From the NCBI GenBank assembly GCA_029762755.1, contig JARVGH010000005.1:179730-243729 (forward strand): 64,000 nucleotides of DNA, in the 5' to 3' direction. The notes beneath the pieces were generated by a model, which ran no database searches, had not been told where the DNA came from, and worked only from the letters and a program-made list of their open reading frames with translations. This DNA is from Candidatus Bathyarchaeum tardum. GTDB lineage: Archaea > Thermoproteota > Bathyarchaeia > Bathyarchaeales > Bathyarchaeaceae. Below, piece after piece: positions 1 through 8,211 of this stretch (position 1 is its first letter; every line of letters starts with the position of its first letter). The position numbers and the translations under genes were made by a program.

Positions 1-818
1 CATTACTTACTGAAGAAAACGTTAAAAAACTCAAAGAAATTGGTCTTCACTATGTTGAAGTAAGCCTTGACGGTTCCAACGCCAAAACCCATGACCATTT
101 CAGGGGAAAAACAGGTGCTTTTGAGCAAACCTTGCAGGGATTAAAGAATTGCATGAACAAAAACATCTGTACTTGTGTGGCAATAACTGGAACAAAAAAT
201 AACTTGGAAGAAGTTCCTGCAGTTATTGATATGGCAGAAGAGATGGGAATCGACAGATTCACTTTATTCAATTTTATACCTGTTGGTAGAGGCAAAGAAA
301 TTGTTGCAGCTGATCCTTCTCCTCAAGAACGGGAAAAACTTTTGAGGCTTTTTAACCAAAAATTGTCTGAAGGACTCAGAATGGCTATATTGAGCACAAC
401 TCCTCAGCTTGCTCGAGTTGCTTTGCAGTGTCAGTCTCCAACTGAAGGAGATTTGATTATGCCTTTAGCTCACATGGAAGCCACAAAAATAAGTAAACGA
501 GCTAAAGCCCTTGCAGATTTCATTGGTGGTTGTGGTGCAGGACGATTCTATTGTGCAATTTCTCCCGAAGGACACGTTCAACCGTGCGTATTTATGCCCC
601 TAATTGTGGGTGATCTAAAAACCCAAAAAATGGAAGATATCTGGTTGACTTCAGATGTACTTAAAGACCTCAGAAACCGTGAAAACCTGAAAGGTCGATG
701 CAGCAAATGCGAATATAAGTATGTATGCGGAGGATGCAGAGCACGTGCCTACGCTTACCATGATGATTATCTGATGTCTGATCCTGGCTGCATTAAACAG
801 GTCTCAGAAGGCGACTGA
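1..818 (+). CDS. Radical SAM/SPASM domain protein, 5' truncated by window
   Basis: The frame is open from the window edge, so the N-terminus with the radical SAM CX3CX2C cluster lies outside. What remains is the end of the TIM-barrel (a VEVSLDG strand and a GTKNN segment) and a C-terminal cysteine-rich SPASM/twitch region. Its cysteines include a CGAGRFYC segment, a PC in the GHVQPC motif, a CX2CX5CX2C group (CSKCEYKYVCGGC) and a last PGC. SPASM enzymes carry auxiliary Fe-S clusters and often modify peptides or act in cofactor synthesis such as heme (AhbC/AhbD-like). The substrate cannot be read from this fragment. The gene converges with the glycosyltransferase that follows, leaving nine bases between them. 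The first internal ATG at 132 is not the true start, because convincing homologous sequence precedes it. Confidence 0.85.
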   Translation, partial: LLTEENVKKLKEIGLHYVEVSLDGSNAKTHDHFRGKTGAFEQTLQGLKNCMNKNICTCVAITGTKNNLEEVPAVIDMAEEMGIDRFTLFNFIPVGRGKEIVAADPSPQEREKLLRLFNQKLSEGLRMAILSTTPQLARVALQCQSPTEGDLIMPLAHMEATKISKRAKALADFIGGCGAGRFYCAISPEGHVQPCVFMPLIVGDLKTQKMEDIWLTSDVLKDLRNRENLKGRCSKCEYKYVCGGCRARAYAYHDDYLMSDPGCIKQVSEGD

Positions 819-827
819 TGAATCCCG

Positions 828-2021
828 TTAAGCAGTTCCTAATAGTTCATGGTACAGGTCAATAACTTGGTTTGTAATAATATTCCATGATAGCTTTTGT
901 TCAATCATTTCACGTCCAAGGTCACCCATCTTTTTTGCGAGGTCAGGATTCTGCAACAAGGTCAACAGTTTTTGAGTCAACTCAGGTTCATCTCCTGCTT
1001 CAATTACAAATCCGTTTTTTCTATCTTCCAAGAATTCTGGTATTCCTCCAACATTTGTGGAAATAACTGGCAAAGCAGTAGATTGGGCTTCTAGTATCGC
1101 AAAGGGAAAGTTTTCATAAATTGCAGGCAGCACAAAAATGTCTGAAGCAGAATAAAGTTCAGGCAATTTTTCGTCCGGAACATAACCCAAGAATTTTACA
1201 TCCTTTTCGATGTTTAGTTCTTTTGCTAAGTTTCGTAGGCTTTCTTCTTTTTCTTTGAATCCTGTTCCAGATATTGCAAAAGTTACGTTACTGAATTCTT
1301 TAAGAACCAAAGGAATCGACCGCAATAAAGGCTCTAAACCTTTACGGTGATACAAACGCCCTACAAACAAAACGATTTTATTATCTGGTTCTAATCCAAA
1401 CTGTTGTCGTAGTTCTATTTTGTTTGGTCGCGGTTTGAATTTTTGTATGTCTACTCCGTTGTAGATTACGTGTATTTTTTCTGTGCTGATTCCATAAAGG
1501 TCTGTTAATTCATTAACCGTGTATTTACTCACTGCAATCAGGGCATCTGAACGGTTCATCAACTTTTTTTCGTACGATCTTAGAACAGAATTAAACCTGA
1601 GCATCGCTTTCTCGTTGGGGTTCAACTCTTTGGGGTTGTCACGTTTTGTTACTATGGCTTCACCTTTCCATGTAGAATGAACCGCACATACAATCGCTTT
1701 AGCTGAATCCTTTGGTATGGCAAAATTTGGAACCAACGGAAGATTTGCGTGTATTATATCAATGCCGATTTCCTCGTCAAGTTCTTTGATTTTCTTGGAT
1801 GCCGAACGAGCAAACTTCCAATATCGGGTTAAAGCATTTCCAACACCAGTTATGTAATGAACTTTAATTCCGTTAACAGTCCTTTCTGAGTCCTGTTTAT
1901 CTCGAGCAACAACATGAATATGATGTCCCATTTGTTGCAAACTGTGAGAAAGGTAAAAAACGTAGGCTCCTGTTCCCCCAGAAATTGGGAAATATTCGGG
2001 AGTTACAAAACACACATTCAA
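828..2021 (-). CDS. Glycosyltransferase family 4 (GT-B fold)
   Basis: This 397-residue protein has the two Rossmann-like halves of a GT-B transferase. The N-terminal glycine-rich acceptor-side loop is FPISGGTGAYV. The donor-binding half holds VGRLYHRKGLEPLL and the EX7E signature (YENFPFAILEA), followed by VGGIPEF. Such enzymes move a sugar from a nucleotide or lipid donor to a glycan at the cytoplasmic membrane face. It overlaps the upstream family 2 transferase by four bases, so the two are probably translationally coupled. With the third transferase it likely builds a surface glycan or N-glycan. The sugar and linkage are unknown. Confidence 0.88.
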   Translation of the reverse strand: MNVCFVTPEYFPISGGTGAYVFYLSHSLQQMGHHIHVVARDKQDSERTVNGIKVHYITGVGNALTRYWKFARSASKKIKELDEEIGIDIIHANLPLVPNFAIPKDSAKAIVCAVHSTWKGEAIVTKRDNPKELNPNEKAMLRFNSVLRSYEKKLMNRSDALIAVSKYTVNELTDLYGISTEKIHVIYNGVDIQKFKPRPNKIELRQQFGLEPDNKIVLFVGRLYHRKGLEPLLRSIPLVLKEFSNVTFAISGTGFKEKEESLRNLAKELNIEKDVKFLGYVPDEKLPELYSASDIFVLPAIYENFPFAILEAQSTALPVISTNVGGIPEFLEDRKNGFVIEAGDEPELTQKLLTLLQNPDLAKKMGDLGREMIEQKLSWNIITNQVIDLYHELLGTA

Positions 2022-3031
2022 TGTTTATCCTCTTCTCTTGTTAATGCAATTTGAATTAAAGATGTTATTCCCCCCAATGTCCAACCAAGGGCACGAACAA
2101 AATATATAACAACCAAATACATGGCAGACCCGTCCCTATAAATTGAAGAAATTTTTGTTGCAGAAGCAACATACTGCAATAAAGTTACCGTTACTATGCC
2201 CAAAAATGCAAAAGATGGAATCCAATGAAAGATCGTAACAAAACTAACTAAAAGCAAGATACCTGCAATTCCATACAGTATAGGTTGGGCGTTCATCCAT
2301 CCGTCTGTTATCTTATCTCCCTTTGCAAGTTTAGGGTGCTTCAAATAAAGTTTCCAAGTGTTCTGACCATACTTGTATTGTTGCCGGAAAAAAGCTCCCA
2401 AAGTCGGACGATGAAAATGATAACAAACTGCTTCAGAATCAAAAGCTATTGTATAGCCCTCTTTTGCTAGCCTTGCGCCGATGTCTGTGTCGTACTGGGT
2501 TGGAAGAGTTTCGTCAAATCCTCCAATTTTTTTAACAATCTGTTTTTTCAGTAACAGGTTCATGGTTGCGACGCGTTCAACAGATTTGGGAAGCCTTCGA
2601 TACCTGTAATTTAATTCATAACCGATAACCCTTGGAACTAGATTGTTTTTATTCCATGTTTCTACCGTTCCGCTTGCTCCAGCAATTTTTGTGTCATCTA
2701 AAAGGTTAGCAAGTTTTGTTAGCCACTGTTTTTCTACTTTAGCGTCAGAATCTATCAACCCAATTACTTCATGTTTTGCATCGTCCAAAACAAGGTTATA
2801 TGCAGCAGCAGGATTAAGCTGACTGTAAACCAGTTTAACAGAATATTTTTTTGCAATCTCTATTGTTGCATCTGTTGAGCCTCCATCAACAACAATTACT
2901 TCAAGCAATTCTTTTGGGTAATCTAACTCGAAAATTGACTGTAAGCATTCATCTAGGGTTTGGGCGCTGTTTAAGGTGGTTACTATTATGCTTACGCCTA
3001 ACTCAGTATTGTTGGTTGCTTTGTTTTTCAA
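2018..3031 (-). CDS. Glycosyltransferase family 2 with C-terminal membrane segments
   Basis: The 337-residue protein begins with a GT-A domain: SIIVTTLNSAQTLDECL, then VVDGGSTDATIE, a DSDAKVE metal-binding DXD-like site, and an aspartate-rich TQYDTDIGARL motif typical of processive or cellulose-synthase-like family 2 enzymes. After about residue 250 come two or three hydrophobic helices that would anchor it in the membrane. It sits between another family 2 transferase (53 bases upstream) and the family 4 transferase (four-base overlap downstream), forming a glycan-assembly operon. The acceptor is not known. Confidence 0.87.
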   Translation of the reverse strand: MKNKATNNTELGVSIIVTTLNSAQTLDECLQSIFELDYPKELLEVIVVDGGSTDATIEIAKKYSVKLVYSQLNPAAAYNLVLDDAKHEVIGLIDSDAKVEKQWLTKLANLLDDTKIAGASGTVETWNKNNLVPRVIGYELNYRYRRLPKSVERVATMNLLLKKQIVKKIGGFDETLPTQYDTDIGARLAKEGYTIAFDSEAVCYHFHRPTLGAFFRQQYKYGQNTWKLYLKHPKLAKGDKITDGWMNAQPILYGIAGILLLVSFVTIFHWIPSFAFLGIVTVTLLQYVASATKISSIYRDGSAMYLVVIYFVRALGWTLGGITSLIQIALTREEDKH

Positions 3032-3084
3032 GTGATAGCCCCTTTTTTCTGTGTTATGCTGTTGTTATTATACTAACAATTCTA

Positions 3085-3804
3085 TTATGATAAATAAGAT
3101 GTAACTATAGCATAAAGTATTCTTGTCCCATCTTTTATAGGGTCAAGCTTTGATTGCCCTACTGTTCGCTGAATAAAACTTATGGGAGTTTCTACAACTC
3201 GCGCCTGTTTTCGTAAGGCTTTAACAAGCATTTCAGACTCCACTTCATACCCATAAGAAGTTAACTTCATTTTTTTTATCAGCGAAGCTCGAATCGCTCG
3301 AAATCCTGACTGGGAATCAGTTATGTTAACTCCAGTGAGATACCTTGTCAGGTTGTTGAATAGTTTATTTCCTGCCCTGTTTATTTTCGGAATCTTAGTT
3401 TTGTTATGTTCAGAATTTGCAAATCTTGACCCAACAACAAAATCAGCCTTGTCATCCGTTAAATACTGTAAAATCAACGGAATTTCTTCAGGTTTATGCG
3501 AACCATCTGCATCTATTGTAACTACATATTCTCCTTTAGCACGCAAAAAGCCACACCTGAGCGCAAATCCTTTTCCTGTGTGGCATCCTTTTATGACTAT
3601 TGCTTTTTGTTTTTGAGCAATATCTGCTGATTTATCGTTTGAACCATCATCTACAACTAGAACTTCGTAGGATAATCCCATTTTTTCCAGTGTTTTATTT
3701 GTGCGATTAATTACGTCCCCTACAGTTACTTCTTCGTTGAACACTGGAATAATAACAGAAACGATAACTTTGTTTCGTTCCTTGTCTTCTTTGCTTTTTA
3801 CCAT
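3085..3804 (-). CDS. Dolichyl-phosphate sugar synthase-like glycosyltransferase (GT2)
   Basis: This compact 239-residue GT-A domain resembles dolichol-phosphate mannose or glucose synthases. It shows VSVIIPVFNEE, VVDDGSNDKSAD, the conserved GKGFALRCG stretch, VTIDADGSHKPEE with the DXD metal site, and VGSRF. C-terminal helices are nearly absent, as in soluble or peripheral DPM1-type enzymes. Such enzymes charge a polyprenyl phosphate with a sugar to feed protein N-glycosylation or glycolipid synthesis. It is the first gene of the three-transferase group on the minus strand. The ATG start at 3804 follows a long AT-rich upstream gap. Confidence 0.87.
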   Translation of the reverse strand: MVKSKEDKERNKVIVSVIIPVFNEEVTVGDVINRTNKTLEKMGLSYEVLVVDDGSNDKSADIAQKQKAIVIKGCHTGKGFALRCGFLRAKGEYVVTIDADGSHKPEEIPLILQYLTDDKADFVVGSRFANSEHNKTKIPKINRAGNKLFNNLTRYLTGVNITDSQSGFRAIRASLIKKMKLTSYGYEVESEMLVKALRKQARVVETPISFIQRTVGQSKLDPIKDGTRILYAIVTSYLS

Positions 3805-4073
3805 TATGTTTGAGAAGTGTTGACTTCATGAATTAAATAGTTTGTCAAACAGCCAGCAATCCTGTTTGATTGTTCAAATTGTATATTAAATAGCTACATG
3901 GAGTTACATTTATCTTACTTGAAAAGTTAATGAATTAGCATAATTTTTCGATTGCAAGTAACTTATTTCCTCTGCCAATTATCTTGATATATTCTTGTTT
4001 TCGCAATATTATTCAGTTCAAAACAACCATAATATAATGTCTTAATATTTTATACAATTGGGACCAAAACAAA
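3805..4073. other. AT-rich intergenic region upstream of the GT operon
   Basis: This region separates the minus-strand glycosyltransferase operon from plus-strand genes. It should hold the promoter of the operon and, at its right end, the TATA-like TTTTATAC at about 4048-4055 that would serve the microprotein at 4074. No coding signal was seen apart from that. Confidence 0.4.
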
Positions 4074-4172
4074 ATGACAAAACAAAAAAGAATTCCATCA
4101 AAACCGACCAAGATAAAATGGGATCCTATTGTCATTAAACTTATTCAGGATAAAAAACAGATTTTTGATTAA
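4074..4172 (+). CDS. Possible leaderless basic microprotein, 32 aa
   Basis: A 32-codon frame starts with ATG at 4074 and encodes a lysine-rich peptide beginning MTKQKRIPSKPTK and ending QIFD. A TATA-like TTTTATAC lies about 20-26 bases before the ATG, the distance expected for an archaeal leaderless transcript. The stop is followed by a T-rich stretch (TTCTTGTTTTCTATCTTTCTTT) that could end transcription. It has no recognised family and no Shine-Dalgarno sequence, so only the promoter/ORF/terminator arrangement supports it. Confidence 0.35.
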   Translation: MTKQKRIPSKPTKIKWDPIVIKLIQDKKQIFD

Positions 4173-4369
4173 TTCTTGTTTTCTATCTTTCTTTATCATC
4201 TTTTTGTTTCGTTTAGTGTTTGTCAAAAAGATCAATAAATGTTTTCTTTAAAACATGAAGAACTTTTAACCTGTGCTTGCTTGTGTTTGAGGATGTTTTA
4301 TATTAAATGTGGATGATGTAGTTTCACGTTGCCGAAGTCATTACACAACTTTGACGGAGAAAAAACAAA

Positions 4370-4969
4370 GTGAAACAAGCCTTGGAAGACATCAAACAAA
4401 ATCTCAAAGCCAGAAAAAAAACAGACCGAATCATGTGGTTTTCAATGTGGGCTGTTCTGGCAGTTGCGAGTTTTGGGATTGCTTGGTTTCCCATGATATA
4501 TTACAGCATCAAAAGAAGGAACAACCACTTTGCCCGCCAAGAAAATCTGGAAATACTAATTCGGAGCAAACTCAACCTAAATTCAGAAAAAATGTCAACT
4601 GAAGTTACAAAATCAATGAATGCAACATTATGGACTTTGTTGACTTTGTTGATTGTTCCTGGTTTTTACTTGTTTTATTCCTTGAAAAAGGATCTGCAAG
4701 AACATGAAATGCATGAACATGTTTTCTTGTCTGATGTAATTAAGGTAGCTGAAGAGTCTGGTGTGTCCCTTGATGTTCAAAGCTTTGCAACTACTCCAAG
4801 TTTTCGGATGGAAAAATATTTTTTTCTTAGTGTTTTATCTTGTGGTTTAGTTGCGGCTTACTGGTTGTATCGAATATTTAATGATTATAATGACCATTTC
4901 AAAATGCAGTGGATAATCGAAGATGAACTACTACGTTTCTTGAAAGAATTGGAAAAAAAATCCAGTTGA
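4370..4969 (+). CDS. Three-helix membrane protein with repeated TM-tail units (DUF4234-like)
   Basis: The 199-residue protein has hydrophobic segments near residues 21-45, 84-105 and 150-170. Each is followed by a similar aromatic and charged tail: WFPMIYYSIKRRNNHF, PGFYLFYSLKKDLQEHE and AAYWLYRIFNDYNDHF. This looks like an internal repeat of one TM unit, as in DUF4234-type proteins; that family link is by appearance only. The start is GTG at 4370 behind a GGAG Shine-Dalgarno, with a TATA-like TTTATATT near 4296. It ends in a charged helix (EDELLRFLKELEKK). Function is unknown and its neighbours give no clue. Confidence 0.7.
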   Translation: MKQALEDIKQNLKARKKTDRIMWFSMWAVLAVASFGIAWFPMIYYSIKRRNNHFARQENLEILIRSKLNLNSEKMSTEVTKSMNATLWTLLTLLIVPGFYLFYSLKKDLQEHEMHEHVFLSDVIKVAEESGVSLDVQSFATTPSFRMEKYFFLSVLSCGLVAAYWLYRIFNDYNDHFKMQWIIEDELLRFLKELEKKSS

Positions 4970-5048
4970 TTGTTCGTGGTTTTGCTGATGATTTTTATAT
5001 CTGTCTGACCAATACGAAGGTCTGAAAAACCGAAGGAAGCCACATAAT

Positions 5049-6188
5049 ATGGTAGATGTTTCCAAACTTGCAAAGAAACCTTTCAAAAAAATGACTCCCT
5101 GTTTTCATGGCGGAAACGTTTGGGAACTCTCACAAAATTGCAAAATCCCTGTTGAACAAATAATTGACTTTAGTGTCTCAACAAATCCTTTGGGTGCACC
5201 TAAAACAGCTCTTGATATTATGGAAAAAAATCTTGAGTGTGTGGAGCATTACCCTGACCCAACTCATGAGTGGCTTCTTCAAGACATTGCAAAGTCACTT
5301 GATGTGTTTACAGAAAATATTGTAATTGGTAATGGCTCAACTGAACTGATTTACTTGTTTGGGGAAATCTTTCTTGACGAAAAAACAGATGCTATACTTC
5401 CTGTTCCATTTTTCAGTGAATACAAAGCAGTCATAAACCGGTTTGGCGCTAACATGTTGTTTTTGGACTGCATACCTGAACGTGGTTTTCAGTTAGACTT
5501 CAACGAACTAGAGAAATTAGTCTCAAAGAAAACTCGAGTCATTTTTCTTTGTAACCCAAACAGCCCCACTGGTGTTCTTTATAAATCCAAAGACCTTCTA
5601 GAAATTGTAAAATTTGCTGCACAAAGAAACGTTTTTGTGTTTGTTGACGAAGATTACATTGATTTTGTTGATAACAGCAAACAGCATTCAATGGCCAAAT
5701 ACGTGAATGAATACAACAACCTGTTTGTTCTTAGATCCTTGACCAAATTCTTTGGCTTAGCTGGAATAAGAATTGGTTTTGGCGTTGGTTCCCCTGGTTT
5801 GATTAGAATTCTGAAAAACTGTAAACTTCCTTGGAGTGTAAACAGTCTAGCCATGTTTGCCACTTCGGCAGCAATCAAAGATACTGAATATATTAAAAAG
5901 TCTAGAAATCTTATATCAAAAAGCAGAACCGAAATGGTAGACCTGTTCAGTTCTATTTCTTGGTTGAAGGTTCATCCTTCGGAAACTAACTTTTTGCTGG
6001 TAGAAATTATGGATACTAGTTTAACTTCAACAAAACTCAAAGAAGAGCTTGCAAAAAAAGGGCTTCTAATCCGAGACTGTAAAGATTTTGATGGTTTAAA
6101 CAACAAATTTTTCAGGGTTTCAGTTAGAAAACCCGAAGAAAACCAGAAACTAATCAACCAAATAAAATCCATTGGAAACAAAAACTAA
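5049..6188 (+). CDS. cobD: Threonine-phosphate decarboxylase-like PLP aminotransferase (CobD-type)
   Basis: This is a 379-residue class I/II PLP enzyme of the histidinol-phosphate aminotransferase superfamily. Features include the HGGNVWELS N-terminus typical of CobD, DFSVSTNPLG, GNGSTELIYLF, CNPNSPTG, VDEDYIDF, and the SLTKFFGLAGIRIG stretch whose lysine binds PLP. CobD decarboxylates L-threonine-O-3-phosphate to (R)-1-aminopropan-2-ol phosphate, the linker of the cobamide nucleotide loop. The adjacent cobY and cobS support this over HisC. It starts at ATG 5049 behind GGAAG, with a TATA-like TTTTATATC about 55 bases upstream, and its 3' end overlaps that of cobY by four bases. Confidence 0.85.
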   Translation: MVDVSKLAKKPFKKMTPCFHGGNVWELSQNCKIPVEQIIDFSVSTNPLGAPKTALDIMEKNLECVEHYPDPTHEWLLQDIAKSLDVFTENIVIGNGSTELIYLFGEIFLDEKTDAILPVPFFSEYKAVINRFGANMLFLDCIPERGFQLDFNELEKLVSKKTRVIFLCNPNSPTGVLYKSKDLLEIVKFAAQRNVFVFVDEDYIDFVDNSKQHSMAKYVNEYNNLFVLRSLTKFFGLAGIRIGFGVGSPGLIRILKNCKLPWSVNSLAMFATSAAIKDTEYIKKSRNLISKSRTEMVDLFSSISWLKVHPSETNFLLVEIMDTSLTSTKLKEELAKKGLLIRDCKDFDGLNNKFFRVSVRKPEENQKLINQIKSIGNKN

Positions 6189-6805
6189 CTGTCAGTTTCT
6201 TGTTTTTTGATATATTTTTTTACGGCTTCCAAATCGTTAACTGAATTTACAGTGAAAACAGCTTCAGGTTTGCTGCTGGCAACAACTTCTTGTTCTTGTT
6301 CTTCCAAAATATGTTGTCCATCAATTATGTTAATCCCCGAAACAGCAAATTTTTTACCTTGATGCTCGTAAAGAGAAACAGCCGACAACCCATATTTCTG
6401 AAAAGCCTCTTCGGGAATCATGACCGTTAATGCAGGTTTACCTGATCTTTCATATTTTGTAATTATTTCATCCAAAAATTCTCCATTAATCAACGGAAGA
6501 TCAGACGAAAGAATCAAAACAGGGCAATGCAAATTTGCAACTTGAACTGCCTGCTGGACGTCTTCATGGTATCCTTTTCCATTAGTTTCTAAAACTATTA
6601 CTCCTGCATTTTTTGCTTCTTGAGCTGTTTTTGGGCTGATCGAAGTTACAGCAACATAAATTTCAGAAATTTTTTTTGCTTGTCTTGTTGCATCGATGAC
6701 TCTTCGTATGAGGGGCTTTTCCATAAACTCTGCCATTGGTTTTTCAATATTACTACTGAAACGGGTTCCTTTTCCCCCTGCCATAATAATTGCAGCAATT
6801 CGCAT
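6185..6805 (-). CDS. cobY: Adenosylcobinamide-phosphate guanylyltransferase (archaeal CobY type)
   Basis: This nucleotidyltransferase of about 206 residues opens with the NTP-binding loop AAIIMAGGKGTRF, followed by EKPMAEFMEKPLIRRV. CobY, the non-orthologous archaeal replacement of CobU, transfers GMP from GTP to adenosylcobinamide phosphate. The start chosen is ATG 6805, two bases past the cobS stop; a GTG or ATG further upstream would add an unlikely cysteine-rich tail ending at 6838 and overlap cobS. The order cobS-cobY with tight spacing, convergent with cobD, makes a nucleotide-loop assembly cluster. MobA-like activity is less likely given the context. Confidence 0.85.
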   Translation of the reverse strand: MRIAAIIMAGGKGTRFSSNIEKPMAEFMEKPLIRRVIDATRQAKKISEIYVAVTSISPKTAQEAKNAGVIVLETNGKGYHEDVQQAVQVANLHCPVLILSSDLPLINGEFLDEIITKYERSGKPALTVMIPEEAFQKYGLSAVSLYEHQGKKFAVSGINIIDGQHILEEQEQEVVASSKPEAVFTVNSVNDLEAVKKYIKKQETDS

Positions 6806-6807
6806 TA

Positions 6808-7638
6808 CTACAAAAACACCACCACAAACAATGCACACATTCGGGCGACTTCGTTAGTTGCCCCGAAAATGTCACCGTTTACTCCTCCAAAAACCCGTTT
6901 TCCTAAAACTATCATGAATGCCCCCACAAGTATTCCCGCGGCTACGGCAAATACGCCAGTTAAACCAAATAGGGGAACGCTGAAAGCAAGAGATATAGTT
7001 AATGCAATTGTGTATAACTTGTTGTTTTTTCGAATAAAGTCGATGAAACTTCTGCCTTTTCCTCGTTTTTCTTCAAGGTTTTCTGGAGGAGATGTGCCTT
7101 GCCATGCTGTTGTTACCATAGCTAGTTTTGCGCATACTTCTGCTACTATTATTGAAGGAATTATTGTGTTGTTATTTGTTAGGAAAATTAGCAAGAAAGT
7201 TAAAAACGAAACAGCAAGGGCAAAAAAAGCTCCGGTTCTGGTTACTGTCCACACATGGGCGATGTCCATTTTCTCTTTTAGAGAAGCTTTACGGATTCCT
7301 AGAGCATTGCCGACGTCAACCAGTCCGTCTGTGTGTTGCAGCCCGATAACAACAAGAAGAAATGCCATGGTTACTATACCTGCTAATCCCTTTGCAGCAA
7401 AATCAAAATAGGTTTCATAAGCTCCAGAAAAAATCAAATTGTTTATGATTCCCAAAACGAAAAACGTTACTTTGTTTGCCACGTATCCGTATACGCCCAC
7501 AATTAGACCGATAACTGCTCCAATGACTGGAAACAAGAACATGTAACGGGCAGAAATGTCCAAAAAACTTTCATCCATTTTCACGGGGATGGCGGTGAGA
7601 AAGGCGAATAACCCTCTGAAAACTGTTATTATTTTCGT
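6808..7638 (-). CDS. cobS: Adenosylcobinamide-GDP ribazoletransferase, near-cognate start
   Basis: The polytopic membrane protein matches CobS: FLDISARYMFLFPVIG, the GLVDVGNALG motif with catalytic aspartates (HTDGLVD), repeated hydrophobic helices and a final GVNGDIFGATNEVAR. It joins the activated lower base ribazole to AdoCbi-GDP. The first standard start, GTG 7584, would cut off the conserved N-terminal stretch RGLFAFLTAIPV, which is encoded in frame upstream. A GGAGG lies at about 7649-7653, but the codon at a sensible distance is ACG (7638-7636), giving KIITVFRGLF. Either a near-cognate start or a T-to-C change of ATG is implied. It is followed by cobY after two bases. Confidence 0.85.
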   Translation of the reverse strand, partial: TKIITVFRGLFAFLTAIPVKMDESFLDISARYMFLFPVIGAVIGLIVGVYGYVANKVTFFVLGIINNLIFSGAYETYFDFAAKGLAGIVTMAFLLVVIGLQHTDGLVDVGNALGIRKASLKEKMDIAHVWTVTRTGAFFALAVSFLTFLLIFLTNNNTIIPSIIVAEVCAKLAMVTTAWQGTSPPENLEEKRGKGRSFIDFIRKNNKLYTIALTISLAFSVPLFGLTGVFAVAAGILVGAFMIVLGKRVFGGVNGDIFGATNEVARMCALFVVVFL

Positions 7639-7786
7639 TGTTTAATATCCTCCGTGACTTGTGTTTACTGTAGAGTGTTTTCCTGTTTACCGTTTTAGAA
7701 CTTTTAAAATCTTCTACTAACACGGTTTGGTTCAAAACACGCACAATTTTTTCTTAAACTATGAAGATGTAACTGTTTACAGAAGG

Positions 7787-7794
7787 TTTATATT
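7787..7794 (+). promoter_or_regulatory. TATA-box-like element for the gene at 7846
   Basis: TTTATATT lies about 50 bases before the TTG start at 7846, placing a transcription start near 7815, right at the palindrome that follows. Confidence 0.45.
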
Positions 7795-7815
7795 GGTTTC
7801 ACAGCAAACCCGTCT

Positions 7816-7830
7816 CGTTAGTAACTAACG
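7816..7830. promoter_or_regulatory. 15-bp palindrome at the predicted transcription start
   Basis: CGTTAGTAACTAACG is a perfect inverted repeat with 7-bp arms around a central A. It lies about 25 bases after the TATA-like box and just before the coding region, a position where repressors often block archaeal transcription. Its ligand is unknown. Confidence 0.45.
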
Positions 7831-7845
7831 TTGGGTGAAAACAAC

Positions 7846-8139
7846 TTGATAGATAACTTGATTTACTTTGTAGCTGGGTTTGCCATAATTTTTGTTTTGA
7901 TGTATTTTGGTGTTGGAATAAATGACCCCATGGGTGGAACAAGCATGAAAGGCTGGTGCTACCAATACCTTGTGATAGCATTAGTTTTTGATGCCCTTGC
8001 TGTTTTTGCTTTGTTTTACCAAAATGCCATACTTACCCAATTAATTCTTGGTGTTGCTGCAGGATCGGCAACAGTTCTAGGAATTCATGTTGCACATCAC
8101 ATTAAAGAAGAAAATGAAGGACATGGACACAGCCACTAA
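7846..8139 (+). CDS. Small three-helix membrane protein with histidine-rich tail
   Basis: The 97-residue protein has three hydrophobic helices and a C-terminal tail with several histidines (HVAHHIKEENEGHGHSH), which could bind a metal. The middle loop has NDPMGGTSMKGWCYQY. The start is taken as TTG 7846 because GGTGA lies eight bases ahead of it; TTG 7831 would overlap the palindrome and add five residues. The downstream disulfide reductase is 72 bases away on the same strand, but a hairpin with T-rich tail separates them. No family was recognised; a metal-related membrane role is only a guess. Confidence 0.65.
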   Translation: MIDNLIYFVAGFAIIFVLMYFGVGINDPMGGTSMKGWCYQYLVIALVFDALAVFALFYQNAILTQLILGVAAGSATVLGIHVAHHIKEENEGHGHSH

Positions 8140-8161
8140 CTGAATTTATTGTTTCAGTTAG
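8136..8161 (+). terminator. Hairpin overlapping the stop codon, possible terminator or operator
   Basis: CTAACTGAA and TTCAGTTAG are perfect 9-bp arms around an 8-base loop. The stem includes the TAA stop of the small membrane protein and is followed by ATATTTTTTATAC. That T-rich run may end transcription, but it also contains the TATA-like box of the reductase gene, so the repeat could instead be an operator. Confidence 0.45.
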
Positions 8162-8211
8162 GATATTTTTTATACTCTCCCTTTGTTAACTAGTGTATCA
8201 AGGGTTTTGTA

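Noticed and set aside
6806..6838. Longer start of cobY overlapping cobS
   Set aside because: It would add a cysteine-rich stretch before the NTP-binding start and lacks a better ribosome site.
6620..7411. Long plus-strand frame across cobY/cobS
   Set aside because: It is the antisense of two well-supported genes and lacks any protein family signal.
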